Source: Pseudomonas orientalis (GTDB lineage Bacteria > Pseudomonadota > Gammaproteobacteria > Pseudomonadales > Pseudomonadaceae). From it: a stretch of DNA of 64,000 nucleotides. The position numbers and the translations under genes were made by a program. The notes below the pieces were generated by a model, which was not told the origin of the DNA, did no database searches, and saw only the letters and a list, made by a program, of their open reading frames with translations. Below are positions 9,656-16,578 of this stretch, piece by piece (the first letter of the stretch is position 1; each line of letters begins with the position of its first letter). Where the stretch lies: assembly GCF_002934065.1 (NCBI RefSeq), contig NZ_CP018049.1, positions 370,501 to 434,500 of the forward strand. Direction: 5' to 3'.

Positions 9656-9806
9656 AGATCCTCTCGCGGCGGTAATAAAGGAAGGCAATGGAAAAGTGAG
9701 TGGCAGTTTAAAGCGAAGTTCCAACCGCGTCACCGCTTTACGGGGGTTGGCCGCCCCCGACGGCTGTGTATACTTACCGCCATTTTAACGCCCTGGAACC
9801 TCCTTG

Positions 9807-10220
9807 ATGGTTGATCACCTGATTGCATTTGCCACTGCCCACTATCTGCTCGTGGGTGCCTTCGTCATCCTGCTGGCGCTGCTGATCGCTCACGAATTGA
9901 GCCGTGGTGGCCGCAGCCTGAGCACATCGGAGCTGACCGCCCTGGTCAACAAGGATGAGGCGGTTGTCGTGGATATTCGCCCGGCCAAGGATTTCGCCGC
10001 CGGCCATATCGTCGGCGCCCTGAACATTCCCCAGGACAAGCTGATCGCGCGCTTGGCCGAACTGGAGAAATACAAGGCCAAGACCATTATCCTGGTCGAC
10101 GCCCAAGGCCAGCACTCCGGCACGCATGCCCGCGAGATGCTCAAGTCCGGCTTTACCGCCGCCAAGCTGTCCGGTGGTATCAGCAGCTGGCGTGGCGATA
10201 ACCTGCCGTTGGTGAAGTGA
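9807..10220 (+). CDS. membrane-anchored rhodanese-like protein without catalytic Cys
   Basis: The 137-residue protein has an N-terminal membrane segment (about 10-30, YLLVGAFVILLALL) followed by one rhodanese domain with the usual DIRPAKDFAAGHI and GGISSWR landmarks. At the active-site loop, where sulfurtransferases have Cys, it reads LVDAQGQHSG, so a sulfur-carrier reaction is unlikely. It is one base upstream of grxC and then secB, suggesting a redox or envelope setting. ATG 9807 was preferred to TTG 9804. Confidence 0.88.
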   Translation: MVDHLIAFATAHYLLVGAFVILLALLIAHELSRGGRSLSTSELTALVNKDEAVVVDIRPAKDFAAGHIVGALNIPQDKLIARLAELEKYKAKTIILVDAQGQHSGTHAREMLKSGFTAAKLSGGISSWRGDNLPLVK

Positions 10221-10221
10221 T

Positions 10222-10476
10222 ATGAGCCAGGTTGTCGTGTATTCCAGCGATTACTGCCCTTACTGCATTCGAGCCAAGCAGTTGCTCCAGAGCAAGAAGG
10301 TCGCCTTCGAAGAAATCAAGGTCGACGGCAAGCCCCAAGTACGCGCTGAAATGGCCCAGAAGGCTGGCCGCACGTCGGTGCCGCAGATCTGGATCGGCGA
10401 CAGGCATATCGGTGGCTGTGACGACCTGATGGCTCTGGAGCGCGCCGGTAAACTCGATGCGCTGCTGTCCGCCTAA
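10222..10476 (+). CDS. grxC: glutaredoxin 3
   Basis: A cytoplasmic glutathione-dependent dithiol oxidoreductase of 84 residues. The redox motif Cys12-Pro-Tyr-Cys15 is intact, the cis-proline loop TSVPQIWIG is at 51-59 and the glutathione-binding GGCDD follows. The start codon is one base after the rhodanese-like stop, so the two are co-translated, and secB follows after 35 bp. Length and motifs match GrxC of other Gammaproteobacteria. Confidence 0.96.
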   Translation: MSQVVVYSSDYCPYCIRAKQLLQSKKVAFEEIKVDGKPQVRAEMAQKAGRTSVPQIWIGDRHIGGCDDLMALERAGKLDALLSA

Positions 10477-10511
10477 CCCCTAAAAGACCCCAAGATAAAG
10501 AAGGATCTGCG

Positions 10512-10991
10512 ATGACTGATCAACCGAACACCGAAGCAGCGCAAGACCAAGGCCCACAGTTTTCGCTGCAGCGCATCTACGTGCGTGACCTGTCGTTCGA
10601 AGCGCCGAAAAGCCCGGCTATCTTCCGCCAGGAATGGACCCCAGGCGTCGCGCTGGACCTGAACACCCGCCAGAAAGCCCTGGAAGGTGACTTCCACGAA
10701 GTCGTGCTGACCCTGTCGGTCACCGTCAAGAACGGCGAAGAAGTGGCCTTCATCGCTGAAGTGCAACAGGCGGGTATCTTCCTGATCCAGGGCCTGGACG
10801 AAGCGTCCATGAGCCACACCCTGGGCGCGTTCTGCCCGAACATCCTGTTCCCGTACGCCCGTGAGACCCTGGACAGCCTGGTCACCCGTGGCTCGTTCCC
10901 GGCGTTGATGCTGGCGCCGGTGAACTTCGATGCCCTGTACGCTCAAGAGCTGCAGCGCATGCAACAGGAAGGTTCGTCGACGGTTCAATAA
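10512..10991 (+). CDS. secB: SecB, protein-export chaperone
   Basis: SecB is a tetrameric cytoplasmic chaperone that keeps preproteins unfolded and hands them to SecA. The 159-residue sequence has the conserved core [13 protein letters not shown] near residue 21 and the NILFPYARE and [10 protein letters not shown] segments near 115-135. The acidic, flexible C-terminus is short, as in pseudomonads. AAGGA lies 8 bp before the ATG. The grxC-secB order is common in this group. Confidence 0.97.
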   Translation: MTDQPNTEAAQDQGPQFSLQRIYVRDLSFEAPKSPAIFRQEWTPGVALDLNTRQKALEGDFHEVVLTLSVTVKNGEEVAFIAEVQQAGIFLIQGLDEASMSHTLGAFCPNILFPYARETLDSLVTRGSFPALMLAPVNFDALYAQELQRMQQEGSSTVQ

Positions 10992-11006
10992 GTCGACGCG
11001 GTAAAA

Positions 11007-11101
11007 AAATGTGGGAGGGGGCTTGCCCCCGATAGCGGTGTATCAGCCAGCCTATCTGTAGCTGACCCACCGCAATCGGGGGCAAGCCCCCTCCCACATT
11101 T
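11007..11101. repeat. REPIN (GGGGGC class), near-identical to the copy at 12338
   Basis: Inverted AAATGTGGG/CCCACATTT ends. The 90 bp from 11011 to 11100 differ from 12341-12430 at a single base. It lies between the converging secB and trmL genes. Confidence 0.92.
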
Positions 11102-11112
11102 GCTATGCGGTG

Positions 11113-11568
11113 TTACTTGAAACCGAGTTGGCGCCAGCCTTCGTAGACGGCGACGGCGACGGTGTTGGACAGGTTCAGGCTGCGGCAGCCCTCGCGCATC
11201 GGCAAGCGCAGGCGGTGGCCATCAGGCAGGGCATCGAGCACGTCGGCCGGCAGGCCGCGGCTCTCCGGGCCAAACAGAAACGCGTCGCCCTCGGCAAAGC
11301 TGGCATCATGAAACGGTCGCGAGCCCTTGGTGGTGAACGCGAACACGCGTGGCTGGCCCAGGCTTTCCAGGCAGCTTGCCAGGTCGGCATGGCGCTGGAG
11401 AGTGGCGTACTCGTGGTAATCCAGCCCGGCGCGGCGCAGGCGTTTATCGTCCATGTCGAAGCCCAGCGGTTCGATCAAATGCAGGTGGCAGCCACTGTTG
11501 GCGCACAGCCTGATAACGTTGCCGGTATTCGGCGGAATTTCTGGTTGAAAAAGGATGACGTGAAACAT
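11113..11568 (-). CDS. trmL: tRNA (cytidine(34)-2'-O)-methyltransferase
   Basis: TrmL is a SPOUT-class enzyme that 2'-O-methylates the wobble base of tRNA-Leu isoacceptors. The 151-residue protein shows the minimal SPOUT knot: IPPNTGNVIR near residue 11, LFGPESRGLP near 98 and SLNLSNTVAVAVYE near the C-terminus. The start at 11568 gives the standard N-terminus MFHVILFQPEIPPN. Its ATG and that of the divergent neighbour share the tetramer CATG at 11566-11569. Confidence 0.94.
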   Translation of the reverse strand: MFHVILFQPEIPPNTGNVIRLCANSGCHLHLIEPLGFDMDDKRLRRAGLDYHEYATLQRHADLASCLESLGQPRVFAFTTKGSRPFHDASFAEGDAFLFGPESRGLPADVLDALPDGHRLRLPMREGCRSLNLSNTVAVAVYEGWRQLGFK

Positions 11569-12007
11569 GCACGGCTCCGAAGGCAAAGATGCGCTGCATT
11601 CTACCCCTGAAGACGATCCAAGGCCGAAGCTATTGCCCAGGGTACTCGGCTCGCTGGCGATTGTCGGCCTGATGGTGGGCTTGATGATTGGTCGCCTGAC
11701 CACCCCGGAGCCGGTCGAGCTGCAACAGATAGAACCTGTGGCGGACGGTCTGCTGGTGTGGTTCAACCGCGAGCCCAAGCTGCACGGCGAACATATCGAC
11801 GGCGCCGTGGCGCTGTTGTTCGACGCACAGGGCAAGGCTGCCAATGGGCAACTGAAGGTCAATGACAAGGACGTGAACTGGCGCGTGCGCAAGACCGACG
11901 GCGGTTTGCTGCTCAATCTGGTGGCGGCGCGGCCATTGCGTGGGGAGTGGAACGGCCAGGAGGTGGATGACCGCTGGCGGCTGGAGATCCATCTCCAAGA
12001 GCAATAA
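11567..12007 (+). CDS. hypothetical single-pass membrane protein
   Basis: I do not recognise this 146-residue protein. It has a polar N-terminus, one hydrophobic segment at about 26-42 (VLGSLAIVGLMVGLMIG) and a periplasmic-type domain with beta-rich character (VADGLLVWFNREPK, LLLNLVAARPLRGEW). This predicts an inner-membrane protein with its C-terminal domain outside. The start overlaps the trmL start by two bases in the opposite direction. An alternative start was not found before the membrane segment, so the overlap is probably real. The gene has the same neighbours in other pseudomonads, as far as I recall. Confidence 0.75.
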   Translation: MHGSEGKDALHSTPEDDPRPKLLPRVLGSLAIVGLMVGLMIGRLTTPEPVELQQIEPVADGLLVWFNREPKLHGEHIDGAVALLFDAQGKAANGQLKVNDKDVNWRVRKTDGGLLLNLVAARPLRGEWNGQEVDDRWRLEIHLQEQ

Positions 12008-12128
12008 AAGAGGGAGTTCCCGGCCTGCCTGTACCAGGGCTCCCAAAACGGGGTGAAGCCAGAGGCTTCGGTGTTAAAGAGGGGATTCTCGGCCTGCCTG
12101 TACCAAGGTCCCCGAAACTGGGTAGTAC
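12003..12128 (-). ncRNA. nrsZ: NrsZ-like nitrogen-regulated small RNA (candidate)
   Basis: Read on the minus strand, this stretch holds two copies of a 33-nt hairpin unit. Unit A pairs 12109-12113 with 12081-12085 and unit B pairs 12040-12044 with 12012-12016. Both have a 23-nt loop sharing TGGTACAGGCAGGCCG. The second hairpin is followed by TCTTTTATT, a plausible terminator. A near-consensus sigma-54 promoter lies just upstream (12138-12153). P. aeruginosa encodes the nitrogen-dependent, NtrC/RpoN-controlled sRNA NrsZ beside ntrC, and position, promoter type and repeated hairpins match it. Transcript ends are estimated, not measured. Confidence 0.72.
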
Positions 12129-12137
12129 CAGGGTTAT

Positions 12138-12153
12138 TGCAGGGCGCGTGCCA
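12138..12153 (-). promoter_or_regulatory. sigma-54 promoter for the NrsZ-like RNA
   Basis: The minus strand reads TGGCACGCGCCCTGCA, which matches TGGCACG-N4-TTGCW except for one T to C change. The -24 GG is at 12151-12152 and the -12 GC at 12139-12140, giving a start near 12128. RpoN plus an enhancer-binding protein would be required. Confidence 0.75.
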
Positions 12154-12192
12154 AAGTTTGCAATTGGCGCGGTAAATGATTGCAAGAAAGCG

Positions 12193-12217
12193 CAAAGCCC
12201 CGAAATCCGGGGCTTTG
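12193..12217. terminator. GC-rich hairpin, possible bidirectional terminator
   Basis: CAAAGCCCCG and CCGGGGCTTTG pair across an AAAT loop. The flanking tracts are only weakly T-rich in either direction. It lies upstream of the sigma-54 promoter and could stop transcription coming from the plus-strand gene at 11567. Confidence 0.5.
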
Positions 12218-12294
12218 GTGGTTTCAGCGTTCAAGAATTTTTGAGCGATAGCGATCTTTCAGGTCTCAAGTCAGTGCCCAATGCCGGTTCATGG

Positions 12295-12311
12295 TGCATT
12301 GAAGCAGTGCA
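12295..12311. promoter_or_regulatory. candidate NtrC site upstream of the NrsZ-like RNA
   Basis: TGCATTGAAGCAGTGCA has the 17-bp TGCA-N9-TGCA frame of the NtrC consensus with a good right half. It is about 150 bp upstream of the -24/-12 promoter, a normal enhancer distance. Match is partial. Confidence 0.45.
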
Positions 12312-12337
12312 CAACCTTCAAATCTTGTGACGATCCA

Positions 12338-12430
12338 AATGTGGGAGGGGGCTTGCCCCCGATAGCGGTGTATCAGCCAGCCTATCTGTAGCTGACCCAC
12401 TGCAATCGGGGGCAAGCCCCCTCCCACATT
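12338..12430. repeat. REPIN (GGGGGC class)
   Basis: Facing REP doublet 28 bp beyond the ntrC stop (minus strand). Nearly identical to the unit at 11007, including the normally variable centre. Confidence 0.92.
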
Positions 12431-12458
12431 GGATTTTCAGTGGAGCAGAGAGCGGTGA

Positions 12459-13895
12459 TCAGGCGTCGTCGCTGTCGTCGTCATCTGCGCCATCCACCTT
12501 CATCCCCAGTTCCTTGATCTTGCGCGTCAGGGTATTGCGGCCCCAACCCAGCAGCACGGCGGCATCGCGACGGCGGCCGGCGGTGTGCTTGAGCGCGGTC
12601 TCGATCATGATCCGCTCGAACGCCGGTACGGCGCTGTCGAGCAGGTTCGACTGGCCGCGTGCCAGGGCCTGGTCGGCCCATTGGCGCAGCGCCTGTTCCC
12701 AGTTGGTCACTGGGGCCGAGTCCTGCGGCAGGCTCAACAGCTCCGGTGGCAGGTCGCTGATGTGCACTTCGCGCCCGGACGCCATTACCGTGATCCAGCG
12801 GCAGGTGTTCTCCAGCTGGCGTACGTTGCCGGGCCATGGCAGGTTCTTCAGGTATTCCTCGGTCTCGCTTTTGAGCAGCTTCGGCTCCACGGCCAGTTCC
12901 AGGGCGGCGCGGCTGAGGAAGTGGCGGGCGAGGGTGGGGATGTCTTCGCGGCGGTCCGACATGCGCGGAATGTGGATGCGGATCACGTTGAGGCGGTGGA
13001 ACAAGTCTTCACGGAACTTGCCGGCGTGCACCAGGGTTTCCAGGTTCTGGTGGGTGGCCGCGATGATGCGTACATCCACCTTGACCGGCGTGTGCCCGCC
13101 CACCCGATAGAACTCGCCGTCGGCCAGCACCCGCAGCAGGCGGGTCTGGGTATCGGCCGGCATGTCACCGATTTCATCGAGGAACAGGGTGCCGCCGTCG
13201 GCCTGTTCAAAACGTCCACGGCGCAGATTGGCCGCGCCGGTGAACGCGCCTTTTTCATGGCCGAACAGCTCGGACTCCATCAAGTCCTTCGGGATTGCGG
13301 CCATGTTCAGTGCAATGAACGGCGAGGCTGCCCGAGGGCTGTGACGGTGCAGGGCGTGGGCCACCAGCTCTTTACCGGTGCCCGATTCGCCGTTGATCAG
13401 CACGGTGATGTTGGAGTGGCTCAAGCGCCCGATGGCGCGAAACACTTCCTGCATCGCCGGCGCTTCACCGATGATTTCCGGGGTGCGGGTCAGGGCCGGC
13501 GGGGCTTCCTGGTTCTGTTGCTCCTGGGCGTGCTGGTTGGCGCGCTTGACCAGCGCCACCGCCTCGTCCACATCGAACGGCTTGGGCAGGTACTCAAAGG
13601 CGCCGCCCTGGTAGGACGCGACAGCGCTGTCCAGGTCCGAGTGCGCGGTCATGATGATCACTGGCAGGCGCGGGTGCTGCTCGCGAATGCGCGCCAGCAA
13701 GTCCAGGCCGCTGGCGCCGGGCATGCGGATATCGGAGATGATCACGTCCGGCTGCTGGCGAGCCAGGCGGCTCATCACACCGTCGGCGCTGTCGAAGCTC
13801 TGGGTGGTCATGCCTTCCTGTTGCAAGGCTTTCTCCAGGACCCAGCGGATAGAACGGTCGTCATCGACGATCCAGACAGTTTCACTACGGCTCAT
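12459..13895 (-). CDS. ntrC: nitrogen regulation response regulator NtrC
   Basis: NtrC (NR(I)) is the sigma-54 enhancer-binding protein for nitrogen limitation. The 478-residue product has a receiver domain (1-120, phosphoacceptor Asp55 in ISDIRMPG), an AAA+ domain (about 140-370, Walker A GESGTGKE, the sigma-54 contact loop GAFTGA and Walker B LFLDEIGD) and a C-terminal Fis-type helix-turn-helix ending in an acidic tail. The start overlaps the ntrB stop by 4 bp. Candidate NtrC sites occur upstream of ntrB, glnA and the sRNA in this window. Confidence 0.97.
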   Translation of the reverse strand: MSRSETVWIVDDDRSIRWVLEKALQQEGMTTQSFDSADGVMSRLARQQPDVIISDIRMPGASGLDLLARIREQHPRLPVIIMTAHSDLDSAVASYQGGAFEYLPKPFDVDEAVALVKRANQHAQEQQNQEAPPALTRTPEIIGEAPAMQEVFRAIGRLSHSNITVLINGESGTGKELVAHALHRHSPRAASPFIALNMAAIPKDLMESELFGHEKGAFTGAANLRRGRFEQADGGTLFLDEIGDMPADTQTRLLRVLADGEFYRVGGHTPVKVDVRIIAATHQNLETLVHAGKFREDLFHRLNVIRIHIPRMSDRREDIPTLARHFLSRAALELAVEPKLLKSETEEYLKNLPWPGNVRQLENTCRWITVMASGREVHISDLPPELLSLPQDSAPVTNWEQALRQWADQALARGQSNLLDSAVPAFERIMIETALKHTAGRRRDAAVLLGWGRNTLTRKIKELGMKVDGADDDDSDDA

Positions 13896-14977
13896 GTCGT
13901 GGGGGCTCCTTGTTCCAATGGCAGGAAGATCGAGAACGTGGTGTGGCCGGGATGGCTCTCACATTCGATCAGGCCCTGGTGCTGGCTGATGATGTTCTGG
14001 GTAATGGCCAGGCCCAGCCCGGTACCGTCCGGGCGGCCGCTGACCATGGGGAAGAAGATGGTTTCCTGCAGTTCGGCCGGAATGCCCGGGCCGTTGTCGA
14101 TGATCTCGACCTTGGTCACCAGGCGATGGCGTACATGGCCAATGGTGAACTGGCGCAGCGCGCGGGTGCGCAGGCTGATGCGGCCCAGGCGCAACTCGTT
14201 CTGGCTGCTGATGGCCTGCATGGCGTTGCGCACGATGTTGAGTACTGCCTGGATCATTTGCTCGCGGTCGATCAAGACGTCGGGAATGCTTGGGTCGTAG
14301 TCGCGCACCAGGGTGATGCAGCCCTGGCTTTCGGCGTCGACCAGTTGGCAGACGCGCTCGAGCACTTCGTGCACGTTGGTCATGGCCAGGGACGGCAGCT
14401 TGTTGGAGCCGAGCATGCGGTCCACCAGGTTACGCAGGCGGTCGGCCTCTTCGATGATGACGTTGGTGTAGTCCTTGAGATGCTCCTCCGGCAACTCGCG
14501 GGCCAGCAACTGCGCCGCGCCGCGAATGCCGCCCAGGGGGTTCTTGATCTCATGGGCCAGGCCACGCACCAGCATCTTGCTGGTTTCCTGCTTGGACAGC
14601 TGCGCCTCTTCCTTGGTGATGCGCAGCAGGCGGTCGCGGGGGTGCACTTCGAGCAGCAGCAGGGTGGCGCCATTGCTCAGGATTGGTGTCACCGCGTAGT
14701 CGACGGTCAGCGTCTGCCCGGTCAGGGCGGTGAGCATTGCTTCGCGCTTGGTGAACGGGTGCGCCTGCTCCACGGCCTGGCGCAACGAGCTCAGGGCCTC
14801 GGCGGACTCGGTGAACAATTCGCTGATGAACTGCCCATGGCTGCGCTGGCCGCTGATGGCCAGGAGCATCTCCGCCGCCGGGTTCATGTACTCAAGGCGC
14901 AAGTCGGCATTGAGCAGAATGGTCGCGGTGGTCAGGTTGTCGAGTAACAAACGGTGCAGTGCATCGCTGATGGTCAT
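13892..14977 (-). CDS. ntrB: nitrogen regulation sensor histidine kinase NtrB
   Basis: NtrB (NR(II)) phosphorylates or dephosphorylates NtrC depending on PII (GlnB/GlnK). It is cytoplasmic, with no membrane segments. The 361-residue protein has a PAS domain (about 10-110), a dimerisation/phosphoacceptor domain with His142 in LAHEIKNPLGG and a HATPase domain with the N, G1 and G2 boxes (NIVRNAMQA, IDNGPGIP, GTGLGLA). ntrC follows with a 4-bp overlap. Confidence 0.97.
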   Translation of the reverse strand: MTISDALHRLLLDNLTTATILLNADLRLEYMNPAAEMLLAISGQRSHGQFISELFTESAEALSSLRQAVEQAHPFTKREAMLTALTGQTLTVDYAVTPILSNGATLLLLEVHPRDRLLRITKEEAQLSKQETSKMLVRGLAHEIKNPLGGIRGAAQLLARELPEEHLKDYTNVIIEEADRLRNLVDRMLGSNKLPSLAMTNVHEVLERVCQLVDAESQGCITLVRDYDPSIPDVLIDREQMIQAVLNIVRNAMQAISSQNELRLGRISLRTRALRQFTIGHVRHRLVTKVEIIDNGPGIPAELQETIFFPMVSGRPDGTGLGLAITQNIISQHQGLIECESHPGHTTFSIFLPLEQGAPTT

Positions 14978-15252
14978 CGGGACCTCTTTTGGAGCAAGGC
15001 GCAGGCTTGAGGCACACGCTGATACAAGGAAAATGCAAAAACCAAACCAAGGCTCCGAAAAGAAGCGTTAAGGCCCTGAAATAGGGAGTTTTGGCACGAA
15101 ACTGTGGCGTTCTGCCAGCTTAAGCGGGAAGTTTCGAACCAAAATGGGCTGGACAACTGCGCAGGGTGCAGGCTATCGCACCAATATAGTGCGGTTTTGT
15201 GAAGGTTGTTCAGGAAGCTGCCAGAGATGGCCCTGAATGCATACAGGCCAAG
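14978..15252. other. ntrB upstream region, no gene recognised
   Basis: This part of the 387-bp gap between ntrB and the chorismate mutase gene contains the NtrC-like site at 15177-15193. A 60-codon minus-strand frame (14974-15156) overlaps the ntrB start, lacks a recognisable ribosome binding site and looks non-coding. The plus strand contains a TGGCACG (15095-15101) without a matching -12 element. In some relatives a DUF4124 gene lies here; none is visible. Confidence 0.6.
15177..15193. promoter_or_regulatory. NtrC binding site upstream of ntrBC
   Basis: GCACCA-ATA-TAGTGC is a near-perfect dyad matching the NtrC consensus GCACYA-N3-TRGTGC. It lies 200 bp upstream of the ntrB start. In enteric bacteria NtrC controls its own operon through such sites; autoregulation here is an inference. 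Confidence 0.65.
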
Positions 15253-15342
15253 TGTGGGAGGGGGCTTGCCCCCGATAGCAGGGTGTCAGTCAGCCTATAC
15301 ATCAACTGAACCACCGCCATCGGGGGCAAGCCCCCTCCCACA
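15253..15342. repeat. REPIN (GGGGGC class)
   Basis: Facing REP doublet 22 bp downstream of the chorismate mutase stop codon, between it and the ntrB upstream region on the same strand. Confidence 0.9.
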
Positions 15343-15364
15343 TTTTTAATTGGGTTTACAGGGG

Positions 15365-15901
15365 CTAGCCTTTGTATATGCACAGCTCGGCGGTGGCGCG
15401 GATCATCGCCAGTTGGCGCAGCGGATCGTTCAACGGTTCATGCACCGCCGCGGCCAGCCACTGCGGGCACTGCGGGTCGGTACGCTGCGGGGTGAAGTCG
15501 GCCAGTTGTTGCAGCAGGCGTTTTTGCAGTTCATCCAGTCGTGGGCGAATCTGCTTGACCAGGTCCGGGCGCGGATCGTCCGGCGCCTTGCCCTGGAACT
15601 GCCAGTCGGACAGGTGGGTGTATTGCACCAGTTTGTTCGCCTCGATCTGCGCTGAGAAAAACTGCTCGGCGGCGGCGGGGTCCAGTTTGTAGCTCGGGGC
15701 TTGGGCGACGACGCTGGCGATCACTTCCTGCTCGCGCTTTTTGTCTTCAACGGGCTTGTGGCTGTCCCATTTGCTCAAGGCCACCTGGTCGGCGATCTCC
15801 AGGCGTTCGGCGATGCTGTTGAGCAACGGCTCAAGCGTGGGCGGCGCGGCACTGGCGGTGACGCTGACAAATAACAGAGCGAACACAAATCGACGTTTCA
15901 A
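15365..15901 (-). CDS. periplasmic (gamma-subclass) chorismate mutase
   Basis: Secreted AroQ-gamma enzymes convert chorismate to prephenate outside the cytoplasm. The 178-residue product has a signal peptide (about 1-18, ending in ASAA) followed by an all-helical AroQ domain. The conserved pattern AERLEIADQVALSKW and the basic DKKREQEV supply the substrate-binding Arg/Lys residues. A paired Cys in the C-terminal part (QCPQW, AELCIYKG) is typical of the secreted form, where it makes a disulfide. Its role in pseudomonads is not established. It is flanked by REPIN elements on both sides. Confidence 0.85.
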   Translation of the reverse strand: MKRRFVFALLFVSVTASAAPPTLEPLLNSIAERLEIADQVALSKWDSHKPVEDKKREQEVIASVVAQAPSYKLDPAAAEQFFSAQIEANKLVQYTHLSDWQFQGKAPDDPRPDLVKQIRPRLDELQKRLLQQLADFTPQRTDPQCPQWLAAAVHEPLNDPLRQLAMIRATAELCIYKG

Positions 15902-15911
15902 AGGAAATCCC

Positions 15912-16013
15912 CTGTAGGAGCGAGCTTGCTCGCGAAGGTCGTTAACGATAACGCGTAAATGTTGAAGAAATGTGGTGTCCTGGCGTTTTTCGCGGGCAAG
16001 CTCGCTCCTACAG
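15912..16013. repeat. REPIN of the second class (GAGCGAGCTTGCTCGC)
   Basis: CTGTAGGAGCGAGCTTGCTC and its inverse face each other across about 50 bp. The core differs from the GGGGGC class but the architecture is the same. It begins about 10 bp upstream of the chorismate mutase start, an unusual upstream position that should place it in or over the promoter. Confidence 0.85.
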
Positions 16014-16143
16014 TGGTCGCGTAGGGCGTCAGGCGCAGGCTACCTTAGCTTGCGCGGTTGCCTACAGGTAAGCCAGAATCCGCCGGCTTGTACGGCTGGC
16101 TTGTCGTCTCTAAGGTTGCTCGGTCGCTGCTCATCAGCGATCA

Positions 16144-16325
16144 GGTTTAGTAGCCTGAGGGTCAAGTTAAGCGTGTACCGCACCGTTCTTTATGGCGGCT
16201 GTGTGCAGGGCATCTTCGGATGCGCCGGTTTTTGCTTAACTTCCCCGGTCTACTAACCTGCGCCCAGCTGCCACCCAATCGTTTAGTAGCGAGTCGATGG
16301 CGGCCTCATTCGAGGAAGTTAAGAC
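16144..16325 (+). promoter_or_regulatory. structured leader with mutually exclusive hairpins upstream of the small DUF gene
   Basis: A central segment contains GCTTAACTTCC (16234-16244), CTACTAACC (16250-16258) and CAGCTGCC (16265-16272). The left flank has their complements GGTTTAGTAG (16144-16153), AAGTTAAGC (16164-16172) and GGCGGCTG (16194-16201). The right flank has them again: GTTTAGTAG (16281-16289), TGGCGGC (16298-16304) and GGAAGTTAAG (16314-16323). The last overlaps the Shine-Dalgarno GAGGAAG of the gene at 16326. Pairing of the centre with the right flank would hide the ribosome site; pairing with the left would free it. A TTCG-capped hairpin lies at 16210-16223. A 15-codon frame (16192-16239) ends inside the central arm. 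Confidence 0.6.
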
Positions 16326-16562
16326 ATGTTCAAGCCAACCCCAAATCCACCCCCATCCGTCTTCACCATTGCCGCCGATATCGACGACGAAGCCTTGATG
16401 ATCAACAGCTTCGAAACCTTCTCCTCGGTCAGCACCTTGTTGCTGGACCTTTGCGAAGACCTGGATGGCAAGCACCGCGATATCGCACTGGCCATTCACC
16501 AATTGAGCGCCATGGGGACGCTGATGGTCAGCCGTATGCTCGACCGCCAAGCGGCCATCTGA
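16326..16562 (+). CDS. small DUF3077/DUF6124-like protein
   Basis: A 78-residue acidic protein, mostly predicted helical, with no signal peptide or membrane segment. The N-terminus MFKPTPNPPP and the later helix with DLDGKHRDIALAIHQL are typical of a small protein family that is abundant and Pseudomonas-restricted. I recall it under the names DUF3077 or DUF6124; the exact number is uncertain. Its function is unknown. GAGGAAG at 16312-16318 is spaced 7 nt from the ATG. A strong terminator follows directly, shared with glnA on the other strand. Confidence 0.78.
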   Translation: MFKPTPNPPPSVFTIAADIDDEALMINSFETFSSVSTLLLDLCEDLDGKHRDIALAIHQLSAMGTLMVSRMLDRQAAI

Positions 16563-16578
16563 CAATCCACAGGCAAAA

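Noticed and set aside
12006-12131. Tandem repeats taken as a CRISPR-like or minisatellite array
   Set aside because: Only two units are present and each forms a hairpin behind a sigma-54 promoter; an sRNA explains them better.
15095-15101. TGGCACG as a plus-strand sigma-54 -24 box
   Set aside because: The -12 position reads TGTGG without the required GC, and no plus-strand gene lies downstream nearby.
14974-15156. 60-codon minus-strand frame upstream of ntrB
   Set aside because: It overlaps the ntrB start, has no ribosome site and no family resemblance.
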